A DNA stretch of 64,000 bases from Streptomyces liliifuscus (GTDB lineage: Bacteria > Actinomycetota > Actinomycetes > Streptomycetales > Streptomycetaceae): contig NZ_CP066832.1 in NCBI RefSeq assembly GCF_016598615.1, forward strand, positions 124,001 to 188,000, in the 5' to 3' direction. Shown one piece after another: positions 51,141-59,761 of this stretch. The notes below the pieces were generated by a model. It made no database searches and had not been told where the DNA came from. It saw nothing but the letters and a program-made list of their open reading frames with translations. How positions within the stretch are numbered: position 1 is the first letter of the stretch; the number at the start of each line of letters is the position of its first letter. The translations under genes and the position numbers were made by a program.

Positions 51141-52276
51141 CCGTGTACCTCCGCTCCAGTGCCGAGGAGGCGGCCGACGGTGTCGGCGAGGGCGGCCGGG
51201 TCGGCACCGGCGTGGATCCGGTAGCAGGGCAGTTCGGCCAGGGCGTCGACCACGCGGCTCAGGTTGCCGTCGGTGATGGCCGGGTCGGGTGCGGGCCAGA
51301 GCCAGTGGTTGATGTGGGAGCTGGGCCCGCGGCCGGGGTCGGTCATGAACAGGCGTGTGTGCAGCAGCTCGTCGCGGGCCTCGGCGCCCGCGACCGGCTC
51401 GGCGCTCACCGTGGTCCGCTCGAGGTCGAGCCGGGGGAAGAGCAGCATGGCCGGGCGGACCGAGCCGAGGACCTGGCCGTCGCCGGACAGCAGCCGGTCG
51501 AAGTCCCACGGCTCGATGGGCACCTTGGGCCGGCTCGACCACCGCTGTTCGGCGGGCACTGTGCGCTGGGCTTCGGGGACGAGGCCGGCCAGGTGCGGCA
51601 GGGCGGCCAGTGTGCCGATGCCGGCCCGCAGCCGCGCGGGCCACACGTACCCGGCGAGCCCGCCCTCCTCCTCGGCGCGCAGCAGCAGCCGGTCGTTGGT
51701 GACGTAGTTGGCGCCGAGGCGGTGGAGGCCGGCGAGCAGGGTGGTGGTCTTGCCGCGGCCGCGGTGTCCGGCGATGACGACGCCGCGCCCGCCCAGGGAG
51801 AAGGCCGCGGTGTGCGCGTAGACCGCGCCGTTCTCCAGGAGCTGGGCGGTGATGGCCTGCCGGGGCAGCCGCGCCGCCCAGTGCAGCGCCGCCGCCTCCT
51901 TCGCGCAGCGCACGGTGATCGTCGCCTGCTGGGTGTCGGTCACGATCAGGGTGTGCAGCGCCTCCACCCAGAAGGCGCGGCCGCCGGGCCGCGCGAGGAC
52001 GGCGGCCGTAAGGCGGGGCCCGATCTCGACCGTGGGCGCGTCGGTGAAGCCCTCGACCTCTTCGTACGCCGGGCCGCCGTCGACCAGGAGGTTGATCTGC
52101 CAGTGCGCGAAGGCCGGGCCGGTCTGCTCGTAGGCGTACAGGGTGCCCGTGGCGTGGGTGAAGGCGGCCTTCGAGTTGGTGCGCAGGCAGACGCTGGCCT
52201 CGGCCTGAGTGAACGTGGTCTCCCAGAGAGGGCCCGGCTGCCGGGCGGGGACCTGGTCGTTGGTGGGGGCCGTCAC
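51137..52276 (-). CDS. HPr kinase-like P-loop protein
   Basis: A 379-residue protein. The P-loop GHRGRGKTTTLLAGLHRLGA (about residue 178) followed by NYVTNDRLLLRAEEEGG is characteristic of the HprK C-terminal fold, where a small molecule or carrier is phosphorylated. The N-terminal half (SVCLRTNSKAAFTHATGTLY, HWQINLLVDGG) is a separate domain found in actinomycete members. The start is GTG 52276. It lies between the nucleotidyltransferase and cupin genes with 4-base overlaps. Confidence 0.75.
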   Translation of the reverse strand: MTAPTNDQVPARQPGPLWETTFTQAEASVCLRTNSKAAFTHATGTLYAYEQTGPAFAHWQINLLVDGGPAYEEVEGFTDAPTVEIGPRLTAAVLARPGGRAFWVEALHTLIVTDTQQATITVRCAKEAAALHWAARLPRQAITAQLLENGAVYAHTAAFSLGGRGVVIAGHRGRGKTTTLLAGLHRLGANYVTNDRLLLRAEEEGGLAGYVWPARLRAGIGTLAALPHLAGLVPEAQRTVPAEQRWSSRPKVPIEPWDFDRLLSGDGQVLGSVRPAMLLFPRLDLERTTVSAEPVAGAEARDELLHTRLFMTDPGRGPSSHINHWLWPAPDPAITDGNLSRVVDALAELPCYRIHAGADPAALADTVGRLLGTGAEVHG

Positions 52277-53106
52277 GGGCGGTCTCCTTCTGGCCGGGGC
52301 TGTGCCTGGGGCAGGTGCGTGCGGGCCGCGTCCACCAGCCGGGACATCCGGTCGGCGCAGGCGGAGGTGTGGAGGGCGACGAGGCCCTTGGGGCCGACCG
52401 CCTCGCGCAACCACGCCGGCTCGACGGCCCGCACACCGCGCCCCCAGTGGTCGCGGCCGCGCCGGGACCCGGTGAGGGTGAAGCCGGTCCCGGCCCGGAT
52501 CGCGGTGATCTCCACCGGTGCGCTGGAGCGGTACTTGACCTCGGCGTGCTGGGCGGCGTGCCGGCTGGTGTGCTGCTGCTCGGTGCCGGGCAGGTCGGTG
52601 TAGATGTTGAACACGGTGGCGGGGCCGTCCAGGACCGAGGTCTGGTGCCAGGCCCCGAACGGCACGGCGACCAGGTCGCCGGGCTCGCACGCCTCCCAGT
52701 TCAGCACCGGGGTGCCGGACGGGTCGTGCCAGGCGGTGATCATCAGCACGCGCCCGGACAGGACCTCGAACACCTCGAGCTGGGCCGGGGTGTTCCAGTG
52801 GCCGATCGAGCGGTTGAGTTCGCCGCCGGGCAGCCGGCCGGGCCGATAGACGCAGAGGTCGGCGAACCACTCGGCGCCCAGGGCCCGGGTGGGCGGGAGG
52901 ATGTCGCGGTGCGCGGTGTAGAGCACCGGGTCACTCCCTCCCTCGCAGGCGGCGCGGGCGGCGCCGGGGTCGGCCAGGTAGCAGGCCGGCGCCCCGTTCG
53001 CCGCGGTGGCGAGCAGGTCGGACAGGTGCCGGTCCACTCCGTCGCCCGCGGCGCTCAGGAGGGCCGTGCCCGCGGCGGGGCCGGGGCCGGTGGCCAGGTC
53101 AGTCAT
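52273..53106 (-). CDS. Cupin protein, phosphoglucose-isomerase-like
   Basis: A 277-residue cupin. The barrel spans about 95-190: IGHWNTPAQLEVFEVLSGRV supplies the first His and Glu, and DLVAVPFGAWHQTSV the second His, with FNIYTDLPG after. This matches the archaeal-type glucose-6-phosphate isomerase cupins, which isomerise a phosphorylated sugar with a divalent metal. ATG 53106 has GGAG at 8 bases. The C-terminal 80 residues are less conserved. Proposed role: sugar-phosphate isomerisation; not proven. Confidence 0.72.
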   Translation of the reverse strand: MTDLATGPGPAAGTALLSAAGDGVDRHLSDLLATAANGAPACYLADPGAARAACEGGSDPVLYTAHRDILPPTRALGAEWFADLCVYRPGRLPGGELNRSIGHWNTPAQLEVFEVLSGRVLMITAWHDPSGTPVLNWEACEPGDLVAVPFGAWHQTSVLDGPATVFNIYTDLPGTEQQHTSRHAAQHAEVKYRSSAPVEITAIRAGTGFTLTGSRRGRDHWGRGVRAVEPAWLREAVGPKGLVALHTSACADRMSRLVDAARTHLPQAQPRPEGDRP

Positions 53107-53887
53107 GGGAAACACTCCGTGAGATCAGCTCTGCGGCGGCCGCGCTGCACGAGGAGACCAGCAGGTCCGGCAGCTCGGCGAGATCGGCGAAGTCGGGGAC
53201 GTGGGGCCGGGCGGCCTCGCGGCGGGGGTTGTAGTGGATGGCCCGGCATCCGGCGACCAGGGCACCGTCCACATCGGTGAGCAGGTCGTCGCCGACATGG
53301 ACGACGCGACCGGGCGGCATGACGGCCCGCTCGGCGACGGTGGCGAACACCTCGGGTCGGGGCTTGGCCACTCCCAAGTCGCCGGAGAACAGCAGGTCGT
53401 CGAACCGGTCGAGCAGGCCGAGATCGGACAGCAGCAGCCGGTGGACGTCCGACGGCGTGGCCAGGGTGTTGGACGTCAGCACCAGGCGCCCTCCCGCGGC
53501 CTTGATCGCGTCTAGGGCCTCGCGCGCCCCGGGGATCGGCTGCGGGCAGGCCCGCAGCACCGCGTGCGTGTGCACGGCGAGCAGCAGCTTCAGCAGATCG
53601 GGCGCATCCCGGTCGATGCCGAGCTCGTCGAGCACCGCCCCGACCTGAGCCTCGACGCCGGGCTGCGCTCCGGCCGTCCGCTGCTGGTGCGCCGCCTCGG
53701 CCCGGGTGCGGCCCACGATCTCGCTCAGCTGCTCCGGCGCCGGGTGGTGGCCGTAGGCGTGAAGGACGCGGTCGAACTCCGTGATCCGCCAGGCGTCCGC
53801 GGCCTTCCGGTCCCCGTGGGTGATGAGGGTGCCCCACAGGTCGAGGCTGACCGTCCACCCCGCCAGGGGCAGCACGGAGCCGGTCAC
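53099..53887 (-). CDS. HAD-superfamily hydrolase (DxWxT type)
   Basis: A 262-residue HAD protein. Motif I reads SLDLWGTLITHGD, with Trp in place of the second Asp usual for phosphatases. Motif II is VLTSNT, the lysine lies in GVAKPRPEVF, and motif IV is HVGDDLLTDVDGA. The DxW/Y form is found in dehalogenase-like and some phosphatase members. The start is GTG 53887, overlapping the epimerase stop. Likely dephosphorylates or hydrolyses a pathway intermediate. Confidence 0.82.
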   Translation of the reverse strand: MTGSVLPLAGWTVSLDLWGTLITHGDRKAADAWRITEFDRVLHAYGHHPAPEQLSEIVGRTRAEAAHQQRTAGAQPGVEAQVGAVLDELGIDRDAPDLLKLLLAVHTHAVLRACPQPIPGAREALDAIKAAGGRLVLTSNTLATPSDVHRLLLSDLGLLDRFDDLLFSGDLGVAKPRPEVFATVAERAVMPPGRVVHVGDDLLTDVDGALVAGCRAIHYNPRREAARPHVPDFADLAELPDLLVSSCSAAAAELISRSVSHD

Positions 53888-54588
53888 CGGGCATCTCCGT
53901 GCGGACACGTGGAGGTGGGCTGGCTGCGGATCCACGCGGCGATCGCGGCCGGGTCGTCGCTGCCGAAGAGCAGCGAACCCGCCACGACGCCGGTGGCACC
54001 GGCGGCGACGAGGTCGGGCACCGTGTGCTCGCGGATCCCGCCGTCGGCCAGGAGGGGGATGTCCGTGCCGCGCCGGTCGAGGATCTGGCGGATGACCCGC
54101 ATGCGGTCCAGGGCCTCGGGGACCATGCCGGTGCCCTTGGTACCCAGCGGGGTGCCCACCATGGTGACGGCGTCGACGGATTCGAGGAGGTCCTCGACGT
54201 GCTCGGGGGCCAGGTCCAGGGTGAGCGCGAGGCCGGCCGCCTGGCCTCCGGCACGGATGCGGGTGATCGCCTCCAGCGCTCCGTCGGCTTCGGCGTGGAC
54301 GGTGATCAGGTTCGCGCCGGCGTCGGCGAACGCCGCGGCCAGCTCGGCCGGACGGTGCGCCATCAGGTGGACGTGGAACGGAACCTCGGTGCGGGGGCGC
54401 AGGGTACGGACCAGGTCGGGGAAGAAGATCGCGTCGGGGGTGAAGGAGGTGTCGGAGGCGTCGATGTGGAAGGAGTCGGCGTACGGGCCGATCCGCTCGA
54501 CCTCGGCGGTCAGCGCGCCCAGGTCGGCGGACCACAAGGAGGCGTCGATGATCGTCCGCTCGCGCGGGCGGTCGGTCAGGAAGGACAC
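53884..54588 (-). CDS. Ribulose-phosphate 3-epimerase-like enzyme
   Basis: A 234-residue TIM barrel. Family blocks are SFHIDASDTSFTPD (compare HxDxMDGxF), FHVHLMAHRP, VTMVGTPLGTKGTG (normally GFGGQ) and LLADGGIREHTVPDLVAAGA. The deviations from the consensus suggest a substrate other than ribulose 5-phosphate, perhaps another ketose phosphate. The start is GTG 54588, overlapping the kinase stop by 13 bases. It fits with the isomerases encoded on either side as a sugar-phosphate branch. Confidence 0.83.
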   Translation of the reverse strand: MSFLTDRPRERTIIDASLWSADLGALTAEVERIGPYADSFHIDASDTSFTPDAIFFPDLVRTLRPRTEVPFHVHLMAHRPAELAAAFADAGANLITVHAEADGALEAITRIRAGGQAAGLALTLDLAPEHVEDLLESVDAVTMVGTPLGTKGTGMVPEALDRMRVIRQILDRRGTDIPLLADGGIREHTVPDLVAAGATGVVAGSLLFGSDDPAAIAAWIRSQPTSTCPHGDAR

Positions 54589-55433
54589 AGGGCACTCATC
54601 TCGTCGAGGTCGCGGGGACGGGGTGCGGGCAGCGGGGCGCAGAGCCGGCCGGTGATCGCGGCGGCCATCTCGGCGGCCACCTCCGGTGCTTCGCGCAGGT
54701 CCACCCGGATGGGCAGGACGCGGGGGTGGTGGGCGTCGAGCACCCGCCGGTAGGCCGCCGAGTAGCGGGGGAGGAACAGCAGGCGCTCGATCGCGGCGGG
54801 GTTGCCGCCTCCCCGGCCGCGGGCGATGGCGCGTTCGCGGGCCAGCGGCCAGGGGGTGTTGAGGAAGACGGCCAGGTCGGGGTGGAGGAACCAGGGCGCC
54901 ACGATGTCGAGCAGACGCTGCAGGGTCTCGTCGGCGGGCGGGTTGGGCTGGGTCTCGGTCAGGACGGTCAGCGCCCAGGCGATCTTGGAGTAGACGCCGT
55001 GGTCGATGATGACGACGTCGTGCTCGGCCAGGGCCGGCTCGTAGAACGTTTGGTGCTGGTGGGCTTCGCGGCACAGGCGCAGCAGGACGTCGACGGTGGC
55101 GTGGTGGGCGTGTGCGTAGCCGCCGGCGCCGGTGCGGGAGCGCAGGGGCTGGGCTTCGAGGACCTCGGAGAGCCGGCCGATCGTGCCGGGGCGGGGCCCG
55201 TAGTGGAGGACGGCCACCGTGAAGCCCGTGGCCCGCAGCTGTTCCCCGGCCAGTTCGGCGGTCGTGGTCTTGCCCGCTCCCCAGACTCCTTCGGTGCTGA
55301 CCAGGAGCCCGCGCGGGCCGTCGAGCCGCCACACGGGGGCGCGGCCGGCGGACGGGCCGGGCGGGCCGGCCAGTGTGGCGGGGGCGGCATGGTGCGGGGG
55401 GCCGACGGCGCTGCCTTGCGTGCCGGGGCGCAT
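54576..55433 (-). CDS. Thymidylate kinase-like P-loop kinase
   Basis: A 285-residue kinase. Walker A is STEGVWGAGKTTTAE (the FEGxxGxGKTT start of dTMP kinases), and VVIIDHGVYSKIAW corresponds to the DRY/DRx block. The LID region contains ARERAIARGRGGGNPAAIER. It is only distantly like the TMPK-like protein at 48171. A 35-residue Pro/Ala-rich leader precedes the core, so a later start is possible. Substrate unknown. Confidence 0.78.
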   Translation of the reverse strand: MRPGTQGSAVGPPHHAAPATLAGPPGPSAGRAPVWRLDGPRGLLVSTEGVWGAGKTTTAELAGEQLRATGFTVAVLHYGPRPGTIGRLSEVLEAQPLRSRTGAGGYAHAHHATVDVLLRLCREAHQHQTFYEPALAEHDVVIIDHGVYSKIAWALTVLTETQPNPPADETLQRLLDIVAPWFLHPDLAVFLNTPWPLARERAIARGRGGGNPAAIERLLFLPRYSAAYRRVLDAHHPRVLPIRVDLREAPEVAAEMAAAITGRLCAPLPAPRPRDLDEMSALCPS

Positions 55434-55474
55434 CGGGTCTCCTCTCCAGGTGGTTGGGACGGGATGCGGTGGGG

Positions 55475-56302
55475 TCAGCTGCGGGCGGTCAGGGAGGGCA
55501 GCCAGTCGAAGTCGACGGCCGGGTCGCGGGTCGGCTCGTACTCCAGGCCGATCCAGCCGTCGTAGCCGGAGGCGTCGATGCGCGAGAAGAAGTCCGGGTA
55601 GTCGAGGACCCCGGAGCCGGGGCGCCCGCGTCCGGGGGTATCCGCGATCTGGAAGTGCACGATGCGCCCGGCGTGGCGCTTCAGCAGGTCGGGGATGTCC
55701 TCACCGTTGCGGCCGTGGTGGTACAGGTCGCACAGGAACCCGGTGTTCGACAGGCCAGAGGCGTCGTTCACGCGGTCGGCCATGGCGACCGTCGCGTCGG
55801 CGTTGCCGAGCGGGTAGTCGGGGGCCTCCTGGCGGCTGATGGTCTCCAGGACGACCGACGCCCCCACCTGGTGGGCGGCGCGGGCCGCCAGGACCAGGCT
55901 CTCCAGGGCAAGCTCGTCCTGGGCGCCGGGGTCGGTGTCCGGCTGCCGGTTGCCGTAGAGGGCGTTCAGGACGCGGCAGCCGGTCCGGTCGGCGAAGGCG
56001 ACGGTGGTGTCGATGCTGTCGCGGAACTCGGCCGCGCGGCCGGGTACGGACAGCAGCCCGCGGTCACCGGCGCGCATGTCGCCCTCGATGAAGTTCATCG
56101 CGACCAGCTGCAGGCCGGCGTCGCTCAGGGCGCGGGCCAGGGCGTCGACGTCGCGGTCGGCCGGAAGGGGGGAGTCGAAGGGCCACCAGATCTCGGCGGC
56201 CGTGAATCCGGCGGCGGCCGCGGCAGCGGGGCGCTGAAGGAGCGGCAGGTGGCCGTAGAGCATGGACAGGTTCGCGGCGAAGTTCAGGGTGCCGGTGTTC
56301 AT
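55475..56302 (-). CDS. Hydroxypyruvate isomerase-like TIM-barrel sugar isomerase
   Basis: A 275-residue xylose-isomerase-like TIM barrel. The start NFAANLSMLYGHLPLLQRPA and GFTAAEIWWPFDSP match the Hyi/hydroxypyruvate isomerase family. Metal residues appear in VVLETISRQEAPDYPL, FLCDLYHHGRNGED, VHFQIADTPGRGRPG and GLEYEPTRDP. It isomerises or epimerises a short sugar or ketose. ATG 56302 has GGAGAC upstream; 77 bases separate it from queC. Confidence 0.87.
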   Translation of the reverse strand: MNTGTLNFAANLSMLYGHLPLLQRPAAAAAAGFTAAEIWWPFDSPLPADRDVDALARALSDAGLQLVAMNFIEGDMRAGDRGLLSVPGRAAEFRDSIDTTVAFADRTGCRVLNALYGNRQPDTDPGAQDELALESLVLAARAAHQVGASVVLETISRQEAPDYPLGNADATVAMADRVNDASGLSNTGFLCDLYHHGRNGEDIPDLLKRHAGRIVHFQIADTPGRGRPGSGVLDYPDFFSRIDASGYDGWIGLEYEPTRDPAVDFDWLPSLTARS

Positions 56303-56379
56303 CGTGGTCGGTCTCCGTCCGGTGGTTGCACGGCGAGCCGCCGTGCAGGTCTGGGGGAAGGGATGGGCGAGCTTTGCGG

Positions 56380-57084
56380 TCAGGTCGGGGCGCCGACCGT
56401 CTTGAGGGCGGCGAAGAACTCCTCGGCCCGGTGCTCGGGGTAGGTGCCATCGCGCATGGCCCGCAGGTAGTAGCTCTGCACGCGCTCCCACTCCCATGGG
56501 TTGGCGGCGAACTCGCCGGTGATCTGGTTGTTGGCCAGGGCGATCCAGCGGCGAAGGCAGCTGGAGCAGCGCCCGCAGTGGACGCGCCGCCCGCTCGGTT
56601 CGAAGCAGGAGAGGGTGTCCAGCAGGTCTCGTACGGGCAGGCCGGCCTCGACGTACCAGCGCACGATGTCGGTCTTGGTCATGTCCCAGAAGGGGCTGTC
56701 GACCTTGATCGGGCGGCCGGCGAACTCCGAGAGGACTTCGCTCATACGTGCGAAGGCGTCGGGGCTCTTGTCGAGCGTGTGGTCACCCCTGACGCCGACG
56801 CACCAGATGGTGTCCGCCTCGTAGTTGGAGGCGAGCATCGCGAAGTAGATGTTGCGGAACGGGATGAGCGGGCGGGTGTCCCAGGCGGACAGGTCCAGCG
56901 CGGTGCTGACCGTGAGGTCGATGCCGTACCGCTCGGCGAGCTCACGAACGCACTCCAGCTCGGCTTCGCGGAAGTGGTGGCGGATGTCGAAGTACACCGC
57001 GGGCGGTTTGCCCAGGTAGTGCCAGGCCGGGAAGGAGTCCAGGCCGGCGGAGTACAGAAGGATCGACTTGCCCTCGTCGCTCAT
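56380..57084 (-). CDS. queC: 7-cyano-7-deazaguanine (preQ0) synthase
   Basis: A 234-residue ATP-dependent ligase converting 7-carboxy-7-deazaguanine to preQ0. The PP-loop is LYSAGLDSF near residue 10 (SAGLDS where SGGxDS is usual). The QueC zinc site is complete: Cys160, Cys170, Cys173 and Cys176 (SCFEPSG, HCGRCSSCLRR). Length is normal. With FolE, QueD and QueE in the same operon the preQ0 route is complete. Queuosine itself is not the likely purpose, because tRNA-guanine transglycosylase and QueF are absent here. Confidence 0.92.
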   Translation of the reverse strand: MSDEGKSILLYSAGLDSFPAWHYLGKPPAVYFDIRHHFREAELECVRELAERYGIDLTVSTALDLSAWDTRPLIPFRNIYFAMLASNYEADTIWCVGVRGDHTLDKSPDAFARMSEVLSEFAGRPIKVDSPFWDMTKTDIVRWYVEAGLPVRDLLDTLSCFEPSGRRVHCGRCSSCLRRWIALANNQITGEFAANPWEWERVQSYYLRAMRDGTYPEHRAEEFFAALKTVGAPT

Positions 57085-57098
57085 CGGGTCTTCCCCTT

Positions 57099-57710
57099 TC
57101 AGCCCTGGTCGCGTTCGGACGGGGAGGCCGCGCCCTGTTCGGGCGCCGGGTCGTCTTCGGCCGTCGGGGTGGTTGTGGGGGCGGGGGCCTTCGGCCCCTT
57201 CTCCGTCTCCCAGGGGAAGATCACCCAGGTGTCGGTGTGCTCGGCGATGTAGTCGATGCGCTCCTCGGGGGCGGCCGGGCCGGGCCAGTTGGAGCGGTTG
57301 ACGGTCAGCACCGCCGTGCGCAGCCGCCGGACGCCGAGCGCCTCGACCATCCGGCGGGTGCGCTCCAGCGTCGCTCCGCTGCCGGCGATGTCGTCGACCA
57401 GCAGGACGTCCCGCCCGGCCAGATCGCCGAGGGAGGCGGGGTTCTTGGTGGCCGGGGCGCTGGTCTTGGCCGCGTTGACGCCGTCCGTCTCGGTGTGCGT
57501 GACCTCGATCGTCCGGACATCGCGGATGCCGAGCTGATGGGCGATCATCACGGCCGGGATCATGCCGCCGCGCATGATCCCGACGACGGTTTCCGGCAGG
57601 CCGTCGCCGCTCGTCTGCTCGGCGAGGTCGCGGGTGAACGCCTCGATACCGCTCCAGGCCAGCCGTATGGGCGCCGGTGTGGTGACGGGCGGGATGGTTG
57701 TGGTGGTCAC
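57099..57710 (-). CDS. Phosphoribosyltransferase
   Basis: A 203-residue type I PRTase. The PRPP-binding motif is VLLVDDIAGSGATLERT (about 103-119), and IMRGGMIPAVMIAHQLG precedes it. It resembles hypoxanthine/xanthine-type PRTases, with an additional C-terminal acidic/Pro-rich tail (PTTTPTAEDDPAPEQG). In the toyocamycin pathway a PRTase puts a ribose phosphate on preQ0, so this enzyme is the best candidate for making the deazaguanine nucleotide. It starts 14 bases after... upstream gene overlap (57707-57710) couples it to the next gene. Confidence 0.85.
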   Translation of the reverse strand: MTTTTIPPVTTPAPIRLAWSGIEAFTRDLAEQTSGDGLPETVVGIMRGGMIPAVMIAHQLGIRDVRTIEVTHTETDGVNAAKTSAPATKNPASLGDLAGRDVLLVDDIAGSGATLERTRRMVEALGVRRLRTAVLTVNRSNWPGPAAPEERIDYIAEHTDTWVIFPWETEKGPKAPAPTTTPTAEDDPAPEQGAASPSERDQG

Positions 57711-59761
57711 GGAAGCTGCTCCTCAGGGTGGACGCCCGGCGTGCTGGGCACGCGGACCTGGTGCCAGGCGGGCAGGAAGCGGTCGACGATCAGGGCCCAG
57801 ACGCGGTGGACCTCGGGCTGAACGTTGGCGGGGACGGTCATCTCCACCTCGGCCGCGCCGACGGCGCCGGGGAGGTGGTGGGCGGCGAGGGCGTGCCGGC
57901 CGCGGTCACGCAGCTGCACGGTCAGCCACACCCCCGGCGCCGTCCCGGGCAGGTCCACGCTGACCCGCAGGGCCTGGCCGGGTACGAGCTCGTTCGGCGT
58001 GTGAAGGCGGACAGCCGTGTGGGCGAGCGTGGTGGGACGGTCGGCCACCAGGCCGCAGCGCGAGCAGGCCACGCGGATCCGCTCCACGGCGCCGGGCACG
58101 GGCCCGGACCATACGGTCCGTTCGAGCGGGCCGCGGCAGTATCCGCACCGGCCGGCGCCCGTCGGCCCGTGGGCCGGGGTGTGGGCGGCGGTCGCGGCGT
58201 CGGTGAACTGGTCGAGCATGCCGAAGCGGGAGCGCTCGCTCATCTCGGACAGGGCCTTGGCCCAGCCGGTGGCGTGCCGGTCGAGCGCATCGGGCAGGCT
58301 GGGCAGGGGACCGTACCCGGCGCGCAGCGACTTCTGGACGAGGTACAGCGCGGCGAGGGCGCTCTCCCGAGCGGCTTCGCGATGACGCCGCATCACCTTG
58401 AGCCCTTCGACCACGCGGGTCTTGGGGCGATCGGCCGCCATGGCCCAGGCACGCAGGTTGTCCTCGAACAGAGCGCCGGCGTCGAGGGAGGTCAGCCAGC
58501 CGGTCAGCTCCGTACGCAGCCCGAGCGCCGCCCCGTGCGCGTCGGCGACGGCCACCAGGTCCTCGGGTTCGTGCCAGATCCCGTCCCGGGTCAGCAGCCC
58601 CGGCGGCCCGCCGGGGCCGGGGAGGGCGAGGAAGACCGGGCGCCCGCCGGGCCAGGGGGTGAGGACCGGCGCCGTGCCGGGCGCGGGCGCGAGAGCGAAG
58701 GTCTGCTCGGGATCGCCGAGCAGCAGGTATCCGCTTGCCCGCCCTGCGGTGTCGTTGAGGTCGGCGGTGACGGCACCGGCCGGGCGGGCGGCGGCGAGCA
58801 GTCGGCCGGTCAGGCGCGGCTCCGCGTTTACGGGCAGGTCCTGGTGCACCATCCCGATCACCGCGGCCGGATGCCCTTCCAGCGCGGCGTGGGCGAGGGA
58901 CACGCTGGAGGGGTAGTGCTCGTGCGGGTCGAGGATGAGCGCGGTGCACACGAACAGCGCGAGCGTCCGGCACGCCAGGTCACGCAGCAGCAGCGGGGTG
59001 AGCGCGCCGCCCGCCCGGCACCGCTCCGGGGTGCAGCCGCCCGGCACCGGCTCGCCCGAGACGGCGAGTTCCCGATCCCCGGTCAGCCCGCACACGCTGT
59101 AGGGGCCGAGGAGCGCGTGCGATCCGGAGCCGTGGGCCTCCACCACGGCGGAGCGCCACCGGCCGCCGACGGCGGTGTCCAGGGTGGTGCGCTCGTCGAG
59201 GTGGCGCCCGGTGCGGGCGGTTCCGGTGAGCCCGTCGAGCAGTACATCGGTCTCCTCGGGTTGCGGGGTGCGGGCGGCGAGGATCTTGGCGAGCGAGAAG
59301 GCGACGCCCGGAAGGTCGATGCCGGTCAGCAGCCCCACGCGGACCGAGCGCTCGGACCAGGTGTGCAGGAGAGGGGTCAGGGCGGCCAGGGAGCATTCGC
59401 TGGCCGGGGCGGTGATCAGCACGCTGCCGCCGTCCGGGACCGGCACCGGGCCGGCGCCGCTCAGCTCGTCGACCGGTACGAAGCCGCGGCCCAGGACTCG
59501 GGCGGCGCTCCGGGCGAGCGGGCTGGCCGAGCCGACGCCGACCACGAGGCGTTCGCCGGTCGGGCCGGGTGCGGGGGCGAGGGGCAGCTGGGCGCCGTAG
59601 AAGGTAGCCACGTTCGCCCAGCGGGCGGCCCGCTGCGGGTCGGCCGGCCGCAGCAGCGCGATCCGCCCGTTGTCCAGGTGCTCGCCCCAGGAGGTGAGGT
59701 CGTCGGCCCAGCAGAATCCGTTGGGCAGTTCTGGGTCCGTGACCGGGTCGGGGGTGGTCAT
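57707..59761 (-). CDS. Large protein with possible caspase/C25-like core and zinc ribbon
   Basis: A 684-residue protein I cannot assign with certainty. Residues 200-310 look like a caspase-fold peptidase of the gingipain/clostripain kind: VVEAHGSGSHALLG (His about 210), then TLALFVCTALILDP (Cys about 272) and SLAHAALEGHPAAVIGMV. Around 535-570 two CxxC pairs (GRCGYCRG, ACSRCGLV) suggest a zinc ribbon. The last 110 residues look beta-rich. It may be a protease, or a scaffold or assembly protein. It overlaps the HAD (59758) and PRTase genes by 4 bases. No membrane segment. Confidence 0.6.
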   Translation of the reverse strand: MTTPDPVTDPELPNGFCWADDLTSWGEHLDNGRIALLRPADPQRAARWANVATFYGAQLPLAPAPGPTGERLVVGVGSASPLARSAARVLGRGFVPVDELSGAGPVPVPDGGSVLITAPASECSLAALTPLLHTWSERSVRVGLLTGIDLPGVAFSLAKILAARTPQPEETDVLLDGLTGTARTGRHLDERTTLDTAVGGRWRSAVVEAHGSGSHALLGPYSVCGLTGDRELAVSGEPVPGGCTPERCRAGGALTPLLLRDLACRTLALFVCTALILDPHEHYPSSVSLAHAALEGHPAAVIGMVHQDLPVNAEPRLTGRLLAAARPAGAVTADLNDTAGRASGYLLLGDPEQTFALAPAPGTAPVLTPWPGGRPVFLALPGPGGPPGLLTRDGIWHEPEDLVAVADAHGAALGLRTELTGWLTSLDAGALFEDNLRAWAMAADRPKTRVVEGLKVMRRHREAARESALAALYLVQKSLRAGYGPLPSLPDALDRHATGWAKALSEMSERSRFGMLDQFTDAATAAHTPAHGPTGAGRCGYCRGPLERTVWSGPVPGAVERIRVACSRCGLVADRPTTLAHTAVRLHTPNELVPGQALRVSVDLPGTAPGVWLTVQLRDRGRHALAAHHLPGAVGAAEVEMTVPANVQPEVHRVWALIVDRFLPAWHQVRVPSTPGVHPEEQLP

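Noticed and set aside
50235..53106. Lasso-peptide or other RiPP cluster suggested by HprK-like and NTP_transf_5-like genes
   Set aside because: No precursor peptide, PqqD-like recognition protein, transglutaminase-like protease or asparagine-synthetase-like cyclase is visible.
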